Shown piece after piece: positions 32,751-40,871 of a stretch of 64,000 nt of DNA. The notes under the pieces are model-generated. The model did not search any database, was not told the origin of the DNA, and was given only the letters and a program-made list of their open reading frames with translations. A program made the position numbers and the translations under genes. Location: positions 124,001-188,000 of the forward strand of contig NZ_JAGPXL010000003.1 of NCBI RefSeq assembly GCF_018070565.1, read 5' to 3'. The stretch's first letter is position 1. Every line of letters begins with the position of its first letter. Source of the DNA: Streptomyces sp. B93 (lineage in GTDB: Bacteria; Actinomycetota; Actinomycetes; Streptomycetales; Streptomycetaceae).

Positions 32751-33215
32751 ATGCGCGCACGTGCCCTTGCCGAGCCCTATCCCTCGGTGCGGACGACGGA
32801 CCGTCTCGCCACCGCGGTCGACCTGGTGGTGGGGCGCGATCTGCCCGCTCTGCTGATCACCGACCCCGAGGGCCGTCCCGTCGCCGTGCTCCGCGCGGAC
32901 CAGGTGCTCGCCGCCTGTCTGCCCGGCTACTTCGCCGACGACCCGCTGCTCGTCCGGCTCATCGACGAGCCGTACGCCGACCGGATGGGCGTGGCTCCGG
33001 AACGGCTGGTCGCCGAGTGCCTGCCGCGGGGCGGTCCGCGGCCGTTCTCCGTCACCGCCGAGTGCACGGTGGTGGAGGTGGCCGAACTGATGGCCCGCAC
33101 GGGCTGCCCGGTCGTGGCCGTGCTGGAGGGCGGCCCCGGCCCGGACGCCCGGCTGCTCGGGGTGGTCACCGCCACCCGGGTGCTCCAGCGGCTGCGCAGC
33201 CGCGCCCATGCCTGA
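32751..33215 (+). CDS. CBS-domain protein
   Basis: This 154-residue cytoplasmic protein consists of two CBS motifs (about 12-60: RLATAVDLVVGRDLPALLIT, GRPVAVLRADQVL; and about 98-150: TVVEVAELMARTGCPVVAV, LLGVVTATRVLQRL). CBS pairs bind adenine nucleotides and often regulate channels or transporters. It is divergent from PucR paralogue 1 and converges on the Mrp-like operon with only a 9-base gap. Control of ion transport by nucleotide sensing is an attractive but unproved idea. Ribosome site GGGAGG precedes the ATG. Confidence 0.82.
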   Translation: MRARALAEPYPSVRTTDRLATAVDLVVGRDLPALLITDPEGRPVAVLRADQVLAACLPGYFADDPLLVRLIDEPYADRMGVAPERLVAECLPRGGPRPFSVTAECTVVEVAELMARTGCPVVAVLEGGPGPDARLLGVVTATRVLQRLRSRAHA

Positions 33216-33224
33216 CCGCCCGCC

Positions 33225-34907
33225 CTACAGCAGCGCCAGGAACAGCACGGCACCGACCAGGGCGACCGCCCACAGGACCATGGAGTGGGTGGACCAGGGC
33301 GCCGTGAACCCGCCGCCGGCCGACGAGCGGACGGCGGTGCCCCACAGGGCCACGGCCCGCTGCCGCAGGGGCGTCACCACACGCGTGCTGGCCCGGGGCA
33401 CGGCGTCGGACAGCCTGCGCCAGGCGGCGGGCAGCGCACGGCGGTAGACCACGTCGGCGTCGAGGTTCACCGAGCGCACCTCCGGGGGGTAGAGACCGGT
33501 GCGGACCAGGAACGTGAAGGCCAGCGACGCCAGCAGCAGCAGTTGCAGCTGGTTGATCACATGTGCCGTGGTGTACGCGCTGTAGTCGACGGTGTAGGGC
33601 AGGAAGTCGTACAGCAGTCCGGGCGCCACCCCGATGGCGACGCACAGGGCGGCGGCCATCGTCATGGCCACCCGCATGGTGGCCGGTGCCTCGCGCACCC
33701 GCAGTCCGCGGTCGTGGGCGAAGAAGGCGAAGTAGGGGACCTTGATGCCCGCGTGGTGGAAGACGCCCGCGGAGGCGAACAGCAGCAGCAGCCAGACCAC
33801 CGTCCGGTGTTCCTGGGCGACCGCGTAGAGGATCATCGACTTGGTGGTGAAGCCGGAGAACAAGGGCACCGCCGAGATGGAGGCGGCGCCCACCATGCAC
33901 AGGGCGGCTGTCTTCGGCATGGACTTGTAGAGCCCGCCGAGTTCCGATCCCTTGACGGTGCCCGCGCGGTACAGCACGGCCCCCATGCTCATGAAGAGCA
34001 GGCCCTTGTAGACGATGTGGGCGAAGGCGTGCGCGGTGGCGCCGTTGATGCCGAGGGAGCCGCCGACGCCGACGCCGACGACCATGAAGCCGAGCTGGTT
34101 GACCAGGCTGTAGGCGAGGACCCGGCGCAGGTCGTTCTCCAGGACCGCGTAGAAGATGGGGAACACGGTCATGGCCGCGCCGATCCAGACCAGCGCCTCG
34201 GTGCCGGGGAACCCGCGGGCGAGCACGTACACCGCGAGCTTGGTGGTGAAGGGCGACAGGGCCACCGTGCCGACGACGGTCGCTTCCGGGTAGGTGTCCG
34301 TCAGCCAGGCGTGCAGCAGCGGGAAGGCGCACTTGATGCCCACCGCCGCGAGGATCAGCGGGCCGCCCGGACCGTCCAGCCCGAGGTGGCCGAACTCCAC
34401 GCCCGCGCCCGCCTGGACGCGCTGCGCGATCCCGGCGAGCATCAGCAGCCCGGCGAGCAGCTGGGCGACGAGGTACCGCATCCCGGCGCGGTAGCCGCGT
34501 TCGGTGCGCCGGGCCCAGATCAGGAAGGCCGAGGCGAGGCCGCCCAGCTCCCAGAACACGAACAGGGTGATCAGGTCACCGGCGAGCGCGCCGCCGACCG
34601 TGGCTCCCGCGTACAGGAGGATCACGGTCTGCTGGAGGGCGTCCTTCAGGCACAGGGCGTACACGGCGGTCAGGAGCGCGGCGACGAGGAAGCCGGTGGC
34701 GAAGATCCGGGAGAGGGCGTCGACGCGCACCGGGGTGAGTTCGAGGCCGAAGAGGGTGAGGCTGTCACCGGGGCCCTCGGGCAGCAGCCAGAGCAGCACC
34801 AGGCCGCCCACCGGCAGCAGCACCGTCCAGGCGCCGCGCAGGCGGCCCTTGAGGAACGGCACCCCGGCCGCCCCGATCATCAGCAGCAGGGCGGGACTAG
34901 TCGTCAT
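33225..34907 (-). CDS. Mrp-like antiporter subunit, third NuoL/M/N-type protein
   Basis: The 560-residue polytopic protein belongs to the proton-conducting NuoL/M/N-MrpA/D family (about 14 membrane helices). The conserved Glu is in LFVFWELGGLASAF and the conserved Lys in VGIKCAFPLLHAWLTDTYPEA; HAFAHIVYKGLLFMSMGAV gives the second channel Lys. The protein is longer than MrpD (about 490) by a C-terminal extension that includes an extra helix. It is the last gene of the operon and overlaps the preceding small gene by 11 bases. It should translocate protons in exchange for cations as part of the complex. Confidence 0.85.
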   Translation of the reverse strand: MTTSPALLLMIGAAGVPFLKGRLRGAWTVLLPVGGLVLLWLLPEGPGDSLTLFGLELTPVRVDALSRIFATGFLVAALLTAVYALCLKDALQQTVILLYAGATVGGALAGDLITLFVFWELGGLASAFLIWARRTERGYRAGMRYLVAQLLAGLLMLAGIAQRVQAGAGVEFGHLGLDGPGGPLILAAVGIKCAFPLLHAWLTDTYPEATVVGTVALSPFTTKLAVYVLARGFPGTEALVWIGAAMTVFPIFYAVLENDLRRVLAYSLVNQLGFMVVGVGVGGSLGINGATAHAFAHIVYKGLLFMSMGAVLYRAGTVKGSELGGLYKSMPKTAALCMVGAASISAVPLFSGFTTKSMILYAVAQEHRTVVWLLLLFASAGVFHHAGIKVPYFAFFAHDRGLRVREAPATMRVAMTMAAALCVAIGVAPGLLYDFLPYTVDYSAYTTAHVINQLQLLLLASLAFTFLVRTGLYPPEVRSVNLDADVVYRRALPAAWRRLSDAVPRASTRVVTPLRQRAVALWGTAVRSSAGGGFTAPWSTHSMVLWAVALVGAVLFLALL

Positions 34908-35181
34908 CGCGGTTCCGTTCCTGCGGCTCGTAGTAGTCCTCGTCCCGCTTCAGGAACCGCCGCAGCCACTTCGCCGTGAGCACCAGGGCGACGCTGCCCG
35001 TGAAGCCGTACAGGGCGTAGAAGGCGGGCCACTCCTCGATCGAGAAGTAGGGGTGCTTGGAGTAGAAGAGGTCGGCCAGCAGCGCCAGTGCGCACAGCGC
35101 GGTCAGGATCCGCACGATGAGGGTCACATGGCGTGGGTCGTCCAGCCAGCGGCGGTCGTCCGGGCGGCGGTCGTCGGTCAC
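34897..35181 (-). CDS. small two-helix membrane protein of the Mrp-like operon
   Basis: This 94-residue protein has two predicted membrane helices (about 20-38, LIVRILTALCALALLADLFY; and about 48-70, AFYALYGFTGSVALVLTAKW) and a charged C-terminal tail (KRDEDYYEPQERNRDDD). Its GTG start overlaps the previous stop as GTGA and its end overlaps the next gene by 11 bases, so it is cotranslated with the antiporter subunits. It does not look like any of MrpB, C, E, F or G. It is probably an accessory subunit particular to this variant complex. Confidence 0.8.
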   Translation of the reverse strand: MTDDRRPDDRRWLDDPRHVTLIVRILTALCALALLADLFYSKHPYFSIEEWPAFYALYGFTGSVALVLTAKWLRRFLKRDEDYYEPQERNRDDD

Positions 35182-36659
35182 GGCACCTCCAGGGTCCCGG
35201 CCAGCGGGTCGATCAGGGCCTGCGCGCCGAAGAACAGGGCGACGCAGCCGAGGGCGGTGAGGACCAGCGGTACGGTCAGCACGGGCGCGGCCTCGCCGTG
35301 GGTGAGCGGTGCGGCCGGTGGCCGCAGGAAGCCGCGGACCGCGACCGGCACCAGATAGGCGACCGCGAGCAGCGACCCCGCCAGCAGGACCACCAGCGGC
35401 ATGATCTGGTCGGCCTCCGCCGTGCCCAGCAGCATCAGCCACTTGCTCCAGGTGCCGCCCGTCGGGGGCAGCCCGATGATCGAGACGCTGGCCGTGAGGA
35501 AGGCGGCGAACGTCCATGGCATGGCGTGGCCGAGCCCGTCGAGTTCGCTGACCCTGGTCCGGCCCGTGGTGACGGCGATCGCGCCCGCGCACAGGAACAG
35601 CGTGATCTTGGCGACCGCGTGGGTGACCAGGTGCAGCGCGGCGCCCTCCACGGCGACGCCGGTGGCCACGGTGGCGGCCAGCACGATGTAGGCGAGCTGG
35701 CTGACGGTGGAGTAGGCGAGCCGCCGTTTGAGGTTGTCGGCGCGGATGGCGACCACCGCGGCGGCGAGCAGGGTGAAAGCGGCCACCCAGCTCATCGGCG
35801 CGGCGGCGCCGGTGTCGCGCAGGGTGTCGAGACCGAAGACGTAGACGGCGACCTTGAGGACGGTGAAGACCCCGGCCTTGACCACCGCCACCGCGTGCAG
35901 CAGCGCCGAGACGGGCGCCGGAGCCACCATGGCGGCGGGCAGCCAGCGGTGCACGGGCATCAGCGCGGCCTTGCCGACGCCGAACAGGTACAGGGCGAAG
36001 AGCAGGGTGAGCACGCCGGTTCCGGCCGTACCGGCGAGCAGGCCGCCGGGCCGGAAGTCGGTGCTCCCGGCCAGTACCCAGGTCCACACCACGGCGGGCA
36101 GGAGCAGGCCGATGGAGGTGGCCAGCAGGACCAGGACGTAGGTGCGGGCCCCGCGCCGGACGGCGGCTCCCCCGTGGTGGGCGACCAGGGGCCAGGTGGC
36201 CAGGGTCATGACCTCGTAGCCGATGAGCAGGGTGATCAGGTTGCCCGAGAGGGCGATCCACATCGCGGAGGCGATGGTCAGCGCGAACCAGGCGAAGAAG
36301 CGGGCGTGGGCGGGCTCCCGCGCGGCCCGCAGGAAGCCGGAGGCGTACACCGTGGTCAGCGGCCAGAGCACGGCGGCGACCGAGGCGAACAGCAGCCCCA
36401 GCGGTTCCAGCGCGAAGGTGAGCGAGAGGCCCGGCAGCCAGGTCCACAGTTCGAAGCGCGTCCCCTCGTCGGCCACCGGCCACAGGGACACGACCACACC
36501 CACCAGGAGGAGGCCGCCGGTCACGGAAGCCGCGTTCCGGGCGGCGGGCCGGGAGCGCAGCAGCAGGACGGCGCCGCAGACCAGCAGGGGCACGGCCACC
36601 GCCACCGGCAGCGCGTACGCCCGGTCGGGAGAGGTCCAGCCGGTGATCACCTCACCCAC
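35178..36659 (-). CDS. Mrp-like antiporter subunit, second NuoL/M/N-type protein
   Basis: The 493-residue membrane protein has the NuoM/N-type fold, with the key Glu in LLIGYEVMTLATWPLVAHHG and key Lys in FGVGKAALMPVHRWLPAAM, then HAVAVVKAGVFTVLKVAVY and HLVTHAVAKITLFLCAGA carrying further channel residues. It is distinct from the neighbour MrpD homologue at 36652 and is an additional ion-pumping subunit not found in the classical seven-gene mrp operon. It overlaps both neighbours (8 bases upstream, 4 bases downstream). Confidence 0.87.
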   Translation of the reverse strand: MGEVITGWTSPDRAYALPVAVAVPLLVCGAVLLLRSRPAARNAASVTGGLLLVGVVVSLWPVADEGTRFELWTWLPGLSLTFALEPLGLLFASVAAVLWPLTTVYASGFLRAAREPAHARFFAWFALTIASAMWIALSGNLITLLIGYEVMTLATWPLVAHHGGAAVRRGARTYVLVLLATSIGLLLPAVVWTWVLAGSTDFRPGGLLAGTAGTGVLTLLFALYLFGVGKAALMPVHRWLPAAMVAPAPVSALLHAVAVVKAGVFTVLKVAVYVFGLDTLRDTGAAAPMSWVAAFTLLAAAVVAIRADNLKRRLAYSTVSQLAYIVLAATVATGVAVEGAALHLVTHAVAKITLFLCAGAIAVTTGRTRVSELDGLGHAMPWTFAAFLTASVSIIGLPPTGGTWSKWLMLLGTAEADQIMPLVVLLAGSLLAVAYLVPVAVRGFLRPPAAPLTHGEAAPVLTVPLVLTALGCVALFFGAQALIDPLAGTLEVP

Positions 36660-38130
36660 CTCCGGTTCCGAGGAGGGCCGCCGCGGCGGCGTCGGCGAGT
36701 TCCGCCGGGAAGGAGGGGTCGAGGCCGATGGCGAGGGACAGCAGGGCGAGCGCCCACACGGCCGTGACCATCGAAGGCGCCGGGCGCGCGGGCGGGGTGT
36801 CGCCCTCGGGTTCGCGGAACCAGGCGATCTCGACGACCCTCCCGACGTACACCACCGCGAGCAGCGAGCTGGTCAGCACCGCCGCGACCACCGCCCACCG
36901 GCCGTCGTCGACCAGGGCCGTGACCAGCGCCCACTTGCTGACGAACCCGCCGCTCGGCGGTACGCCGATCAGCCCGAGCGCGGCCAGCACGAACGCGGCG
37001 AACGTCCACGGCATCCGGCGGCCGAGCCCGGCCAGTGCGGACAGCCGGGCCGAGCCGAGCCGGGCCAGCAGCAGCCCGGCCGTCGCGAACAGGGCGGCCT
37101 TGGTGATCGCGTGGGCGATGATGTGCAGATAGGCGGCGGACACCCCGGCGGTGGTGGCCAGGCTGATCCCGGCCACGATGTAGCCGATCTGCCCGACGCT
37201 GGACCAGGCCAGCAGATACCGCAGGTCGCTCTGGAGACAGGCGACGGCCGAGCCCACCAGCATCGCCAGACAGGCGAGCAGCAGTCCGATCCGCCCGACG
37301 GGCATCGACTCGAAGACCAGCGGGGCGCCGAAGACGGTGTAGGCGAACCGGCACAGCATGTACAGCGCCACCTTGGTGCTGGTGGCGGCGAGGAAGAGGC
37401 TGACGACGGTGGGCGCCTCCCCGTAGGCCGCGGGCAGCCAGGCGTGCAGCGGGAAGAGGGCCGCCTTGACCGCGAGGCCGACGAAGACGAACACGACCGC
37501 GGCCCGCACCGCGCGGTCGCCGTCGGCGCCGTCGAGCCGCGCCGCGAGGTCGGCCATGTTCAGGGTGCCGGTGACCGCGTAGGCCATGCCGATGCCGATC
37601 AGCACGAACACCGCGCCGACGCTGCCGATCACCAGGTACCGGAAGGCGGCCAGCAGCGCCCGCCGCCGTCTCCCCATGGCGATCATCGTGTACGTCGCCA
37701 GCGAGCTGATCTCCAGGAACACGAAGGCGTTGAACACGTCCCCGGTGACCGCGAGGCCCAGCAGTCCGGCGAGGGTGAGGCAGAGGCAGGCGTAGAGCAG
37801 GGGGGCGCGCCGGTCGTCCACTTCGGCCTCGGCGCCACGGCGGCCGTAGACGGCGGCGACGGTGGCGGTCAGCGACACCAGCAGCAGCACGGGTGTGCTG
37901 AACTCGCCGACGACGAACTCGATCCCGGCGGGAGCCGACCAGCCGCCCATCCGGTAGGTGAGCGGGCCTTCGTCGGCCACCTCGGCGGTGAGCAGGGCGG
38001 CGACGGTCAGCGAGGCGGTGGCGGCGGTGAGGTAGAGCAGCCAGGCCGCGGTACGGGAGCGCAGCAGTACGCACAGGGGCGCCCCGAGCAGGGGGATGAG
38101 CACTTGCAGCACCGGCAGTTGGGCCGTCAT
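36652..38130 (-). CDS. mrpD: Mrp-type monovalent cation/H+ antiporter subunit D
   Basis: This 492-residue membrane protein follows the MrpC-type gene, the canonical mrpD position. It has the conserved Glu (FVFLEISSLATYTMIAMG) and Lys (GLAVKAALFPLHAWLPAAY) required for proton transport, and the HIIAHAITKAALFATAGL segment. Length is normal for MrpD. In Mrp complexes subunits A and D carry the antiport activity; here two further D-like proteins follow. The start codon overlaps the previous gene by four bases. Confidence 0.88.
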   Translation of the reverse strand: MTAQLPVLQVLIPLLGAPLCVLLRSRTAAWLLYLTAATASLTVAALLTAEVADEGPLTYRMGGWSAPAGIEFVVGEFSTPVLLLVSLTATVAAVYGRRGAEAEVDDRRAPLLYACLCLTLAGLLGLAVTGDVFNAFVFLEISSLATYTMIAMGRRRRALLAAFRYLVIGSVGAVFVLIGIGMAYAVTGTLNMADLAARLDGADGDRAVRAAVVFVFVGLAVKAALFPLHAWLPAAYGEAPTVVSLFLAATSTKVALYMLCRFAYTVFGAPLVFESMPVGRIGLLLACLAMLVGSAVACLQSDLRYLLAWSSVGQIGYIVAGISLATTAGVSAAYLHIIAHAITKAALFATAGLLLARLGSARLSALAGLGRRMPWTFAAFVLAALGLIGVPPSGGFVSKWALVTALVDDGRWAVVAAVLTSSLLAVVYVGRVVEIAWFREPEGDTPPARPAPSMVTAVWALALLSLAIGLDPSFPAELADAAAAALLGTGGG

Positions 38131-38486
38131 GGGCCCTCGCCGTCGTCGTCGCGTTCCAGGACCTCGTCCTCCTCGACGGTTCCGTAGGCCTCGAAGATGC
38201 GGACGGCCAGGGCGAGTCCCACGGCGAGGGTGGCGACGCCGACCACGATGGCGGTGAGGATCAGCACCTGGGGCAGCGGGTGCGAGTAGGTCCCGACGTC
38301 CTTCGCGATGATCGGCGCGCTGCCGTGGTCCCGTTTGCCGAGGCCGATGTAGAAGAGGAAGACGCCGACCTGGAACAGGGACAGACCGATCAGTTTCTTG
38401 ATCAGGTTGCCGTGGCTGATGACGACGTAGAGCCCGATCAGCATGAGGGCGAAGAACGTCCAGTAGACGTAGTGGGTGGCGATCAC
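38127..38486 (-). CDS. mrpC: Mrp-type antiporter subunit C (NuoK-like)
   Basis: The 119-residue protein has three membrane helices in the NuoK/MrpC pattern (YWTFFALMLIGLYVVIS, LIGLSLFQVGVFLFYIGL, LILTAIVVGVATLAVGLALA) and the family turn HPLPQVLILTAIVVG. An acidic C-terminal tail follows (EEDEVLERDDD). The GTG start overlaps the previous stop as GTGA. It lies between the fused B-type subunit and MrpD, as in mrp operons. Confidence 0.87.
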   Translation of the reverse strand: MIATHYVYWTFFALMLIGLYVVISHGNLIKKLIGLSLFQVGVFLFYIGLGKRDHGSAPIIAKDVGTYSHPLPQVLILTAIVVGVATLAVGLALAVRIFEAYGTVEEDEVLERDDDGEGP

Positions 38487-39478
38487 CGGCGGACGCCTCC
38501 CCGGCTGGCGAAGCCGAAGAAGATGGTCGTCATGACGGCGGCGACGGTGATGCCGATGGCCGTCTCGACCAGCAGGATGCCGATGTGCTGGCCCTCCTCG
38601 GGGTGGCCCGGGTCGAGCAGGTCGTAGTCGAGGAACGAGCCGCCGAGCGCCATCGTGGTCAGCCCGAGCCCGGCGTAGAGCAGCAGGCCGAGTGAGATGA
38701 GCAGCCACAGCGCCCTGCGCGGCACCACCCGTTCGGCCCGGTCGAGGCCGAACACCAGGCCGTACAGGACGAAACCGCTGGCGAAGATGACCCCGGCCTG
38801 GAAGCCGCCGCCGGGGCCGTAGTCGCCGTGGAAGAGCACGTACAGCGCGAAGAGCAGGATGAGCGGCATCAGGGTGCCGGTGACGACCCGGATGACGCGG
38901 TAGTCGGCGAGGTGCAGGTCGGGGGCGGGCCTGATCTGGTCGGGACGGGCGAGCGGGCCGAGCAGGGAGAGCACGGCGAGGCCCGCGGTGAACACCACGA
39001 CCAGTTCGCCCAGCGTGTCCAGGCCCCGGTAGCTGGCCAGCACGGAGGTGACCGTGTTGGGGATGCCGATGTCCTCCTGGGAGTCGCGCAGATACGTCTC
39101 GGTGACCGGGTGGCGCTGTACCGGGCTGTCGGCGGCGCCGAACTCGGGCAGGTCCGTGCTGGCCCAGCCGAGCACCGCGCCGGTCAGGACGACGACGACC
39201 AAGCCGGGCAGCCGCCGCCGACGGGGTGTGACGGCCTCCCGGGAGCGGGTCAGCGCCAGCACGCCGAGCAGCAGCACCGTGCTGATGCCGACCCCGACGG
39301 CCGCCTCGGTGAACGCCACGTCCACGGCGTCCAGCAGCACGAACAGGCTCGCGGTGACCAGGCTGAACAGGGCCGCCAGCATGGCCGCCCCGTACAGTGC
39401 CCGCAGGCGCGTGATGGCCACGGCGGTGGCGATGAGGACGGCGAGCAGGACGACGTTGATCAGTACGAAGGTCGGCAT
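38483..39478 (-). CDS. mrpB: fused MrpA C-terminal (DUF4040) and MrpB-type subunit
   Basis: The 331-residue protein joins a DUF4040 region (about 1-100; AVDVAFTEAAVGVGISTVLL, as in the C-terminal part of MrpA) to an MnhB/MrpB domain (about 185-325; HGDYGPGGGFQAGVIFASGF). There is no NuoL-like MrpA N-terminal part in the operon, so MrpA function must be divided between this protein and the D-like proteins downstream. The ATG shares one base with the stop of mrpG. Confidence 0.87.
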   Translation of the reverse strand: MPTFVLINVVLLAVLIATAVAITRLRALYGAAMLAALFSLVTASLFVLLDAVDVAFTEAAVGVGISTVLLLGVLALTRSREAVTPRRRRLPGLVVVVLTGAVLGWASTDLPEFGAADSPVQRHPVTETYLRDSQEDIGIPNTVTSVLASYRGLDTLGELVVVFTAGLAVLSLLGPLARPDQIRPAPDLHLADYRVIRVVTGTLMPLILLFALYVLFHGDYGPGGGFQAGVIFASGFVLYGLVFGLDRAERVVPRRALWLLISLGLLLYAGLGLTTMALGGSFLDYDLLDPGHPEEGQHIGILLVETAIGITVAAVMTTIFFGFASRGGVRR

Positions 39479-39792
39479 CAGCGGCGCGGGTCACCCTCTC
39501 GCCAGACGGGCACCCCGTCCCGGCGCGCGGCGTGCGCCAGGACATGGGTCGCGGTGGGGCTGGTCAGCGCCATGAAGAGCAGGATGATCAGCAGCCGGAC
39601 CGCGGTGCCCCAGGAGTCCGTGCGCAGCAGCAGGCCCAGCAGGACCAGGCCGGCTCCGGCGGAGTCCGTGACGCCGACGGCGTGGATACGGGTGTAGAAG
39701 TCGGGGAATCGCAGCATGCCGACGGCGCCGGAGAGCAGGAACAGGGCGCCGCCGGTGAGCAGGACGCCGCTCAGCACCTCCAGGACGATCAC
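39478..39792 (-). CDS. mrpG: Mrp-type antiporter subunit G
   Basis: This 104-residue protein has three membrane helices and the MrpG/MnhG signature GMLRFPDFYTRIHAVGVTDSAGAGLVLLG is represented by its parts FPDFYTRIHAVG and DSAGAGLVLLG. It overlaps mrpF by four bases. MrpG is a structural subunit of the antiporter complex. Confidence 0.9.
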   Translation of the reverse strand: MIVLEVLSGVLLTGGALFLLSGAVGMLRFPDFYTRIHAVGVTDSAGAGLVLLGLLLRTDSWGTAVRLLIILLFMALTSPTATHVLAHAARRDGVPVWREGDPRR

Positions 39793-40070
39793 GTCCGCTC
39801 GCCTCCTCCGGTGCCGCCGAACAGTTCCTGGTAGTGGCTCAGGCGCAGCACCGCGACGGTCGCGACGAAGTTGACGAGGGCGTAGAGGATGCCGATGTCG
39901 AGGAACTCGGGGCGGCCGAAGAGGAAGCCGGCCACCGCGATGAAGAGGACGGTCTTGGTGCCGAACATGTTGATGGCCAGGATGCGGTTGTAGAGGCCGG
40001 GTCCGGCGAAGGCGCGCAGCAGGGCGAGCACCATGGTGACCAGGAGCGCCACCATGACGGCGAGGATCAT
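39789..40070 (-). CDS. mrpF: Mrp-type antiporter subunit F
   Basis: The 93-residue protein has the MrpF pattern with three helices: MVALLVTMVLALLRAFAGPG, LYNRILAINMFGTKTVLF and FLDIGILYALVNFVATVAVL. The ATG overlaps the stop of mrpE by four bases. MrpF is a small structural subunit, related to bile-acid-linked transport in B. subtilis but part of the complex here. Confidence 0.9.
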   Translation of the reverse strand: MILAVMVALLVTMVLALLRAFAGPGLYNRILAINMFGTKTVLFIAVAGFLFGRPEFLDIGILYALVNFVATVAVLRLSHYQELFGGTGGGERT

Positions 40071-40603
40071 CGCCGGTCCTCCGTCCGCCGTACCCGGCGC
40101 AGCATGGCGCCCGCGTCCAGTTCGTCGATCCCGGCCCGGTCGAGGCTGTGCACCTCGATGCCGTCCTCCTCCACGTCGAGGGCGAGGGTGCCGGGGGTGA
40201 GCGTGATCGAGTTGGCGTAGATGACCTGCGACTGCTCGGGCAGGGGCGGGGCCGGTGTGGTCGCGACGACCGGGCGCAGTCCCGGGTTCGGCCTCCACAC
40301 CTTGCGGGTCACCGTCCAGGCGGTGAGGAGGACCTGGCCGCTGAGCCACAGGAGGTAGCGCGGCAGCCGCAGCGCCAGGGGCAGGGTCAGACCGTGGTGT
40401 TCGAGCCGGGCGCGCCTGGTGAGCCAGCAGACCAGCAGGACCGAGAGGGCGCCGAGCGCCAGCAGCAGGGGTGTGTAGTGCCCGGAGAGGGCCAGCCAGA
40501 ACAGGGCGGGCACCGGCGCGGTCCGCAGCAGGCCGCGCAGGACCCGCTCGCGCGGGCGGGGCGCGCGGGACACCTGGGGGGAGCCGACGTCGAGTTGGGT
40601 CAT
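40067..40603 (-). CDS. mrpE: Mrp-type antiporter subunit E
   Basis: This 178-residue protein is the first gene of the nine-gene operon. It has two or three N-terminal helices and a C-terminal cytoplasmic part with the MrpE hallmark YANSITLTPGTLALDVEEDGIEVHSL represented by ANSITLTPGT and VHSLD. The ATG at 40603 has GAGGGGG upstream. A degenerate copy of the PucR-type operator starts 29 bases upstream, and the perfect copy is about 185 bases upstream, near the divergent regulator at 40872. Confidence 0.9.
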   Translation of the reverse strand: MTQLDVGSPQVSRAPRPRERVLRGLLRTAPVPALFWLALSGHYTPLLLALGALSVLLVCWLTRRARLEHHGLTLPLALRLPRYLLWLSGQVLLTAWTVTRKVWRPNPGLRPVVATTPAPPLPEQSQVIYANSITLTPGTLALDVEEDGIEVHSLDRAGIDELDAGAMLRRVRRTEDRR

Positions 40604-40631
40604 GCGGCCCCCTCGGGCCGCACCCGGCCGG

Positions 40632-40651
40632 GCTGACCGCTGGTCGGCAAC
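40632..40651. promoter_or_regulatory. degenerate PucR operator, copy 2, before mrpE
   Basis: The right half GGTCGGCAAC matches the operator half-site in 9 of 10 positions and the left half in 5 of 10. It lies 29 bases before the mrpE start. Confidence 0.35.
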
Positions 40652-40787
40652 GTCGCGACGGCATCGGCAGCACGCATGCACCTCTCCCGTCGTCGACACG
40701 CAGGCCCGGGCAGCCCCACCCACCTCGATTCTCCGGTACCGCGCGGGTCCGGCCAACGGCCGACGCGGTCAAGGAAGGGCACTCCAT

Positions 40788-40807
40788 CCTTGCCGACGGT
40801 CGGCAAG
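40788..40807. promoter_or_regulatory. putative PucR operator, copy 3, perfect palindrome
   Basis: CTTGCCGAC-G-GTCGGCAAG (40789-40807) is a perfect 9-bp inverted repeat with one central base, 65 bases before the PucR paralogue 2 start and in the shared region with mrpE. A close variant precedes paralogue 1. Confidence 0.65.
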
Positions 40808-40871
40808 AGTGTCATGATCCCGGCCCGGAACGGGCCGTCGTGCCGCCGGACGAGGAGGGATCGCTCTGACC

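Noticed and set aside
33225..40603. Complex I or membrane-bound hydrogenase operon
   Set aside because: There are no NuoB/C/D/I-like or hydrogenase large and small subunit genes; the E, F, G and B subunits are those of Mrp antiporters.
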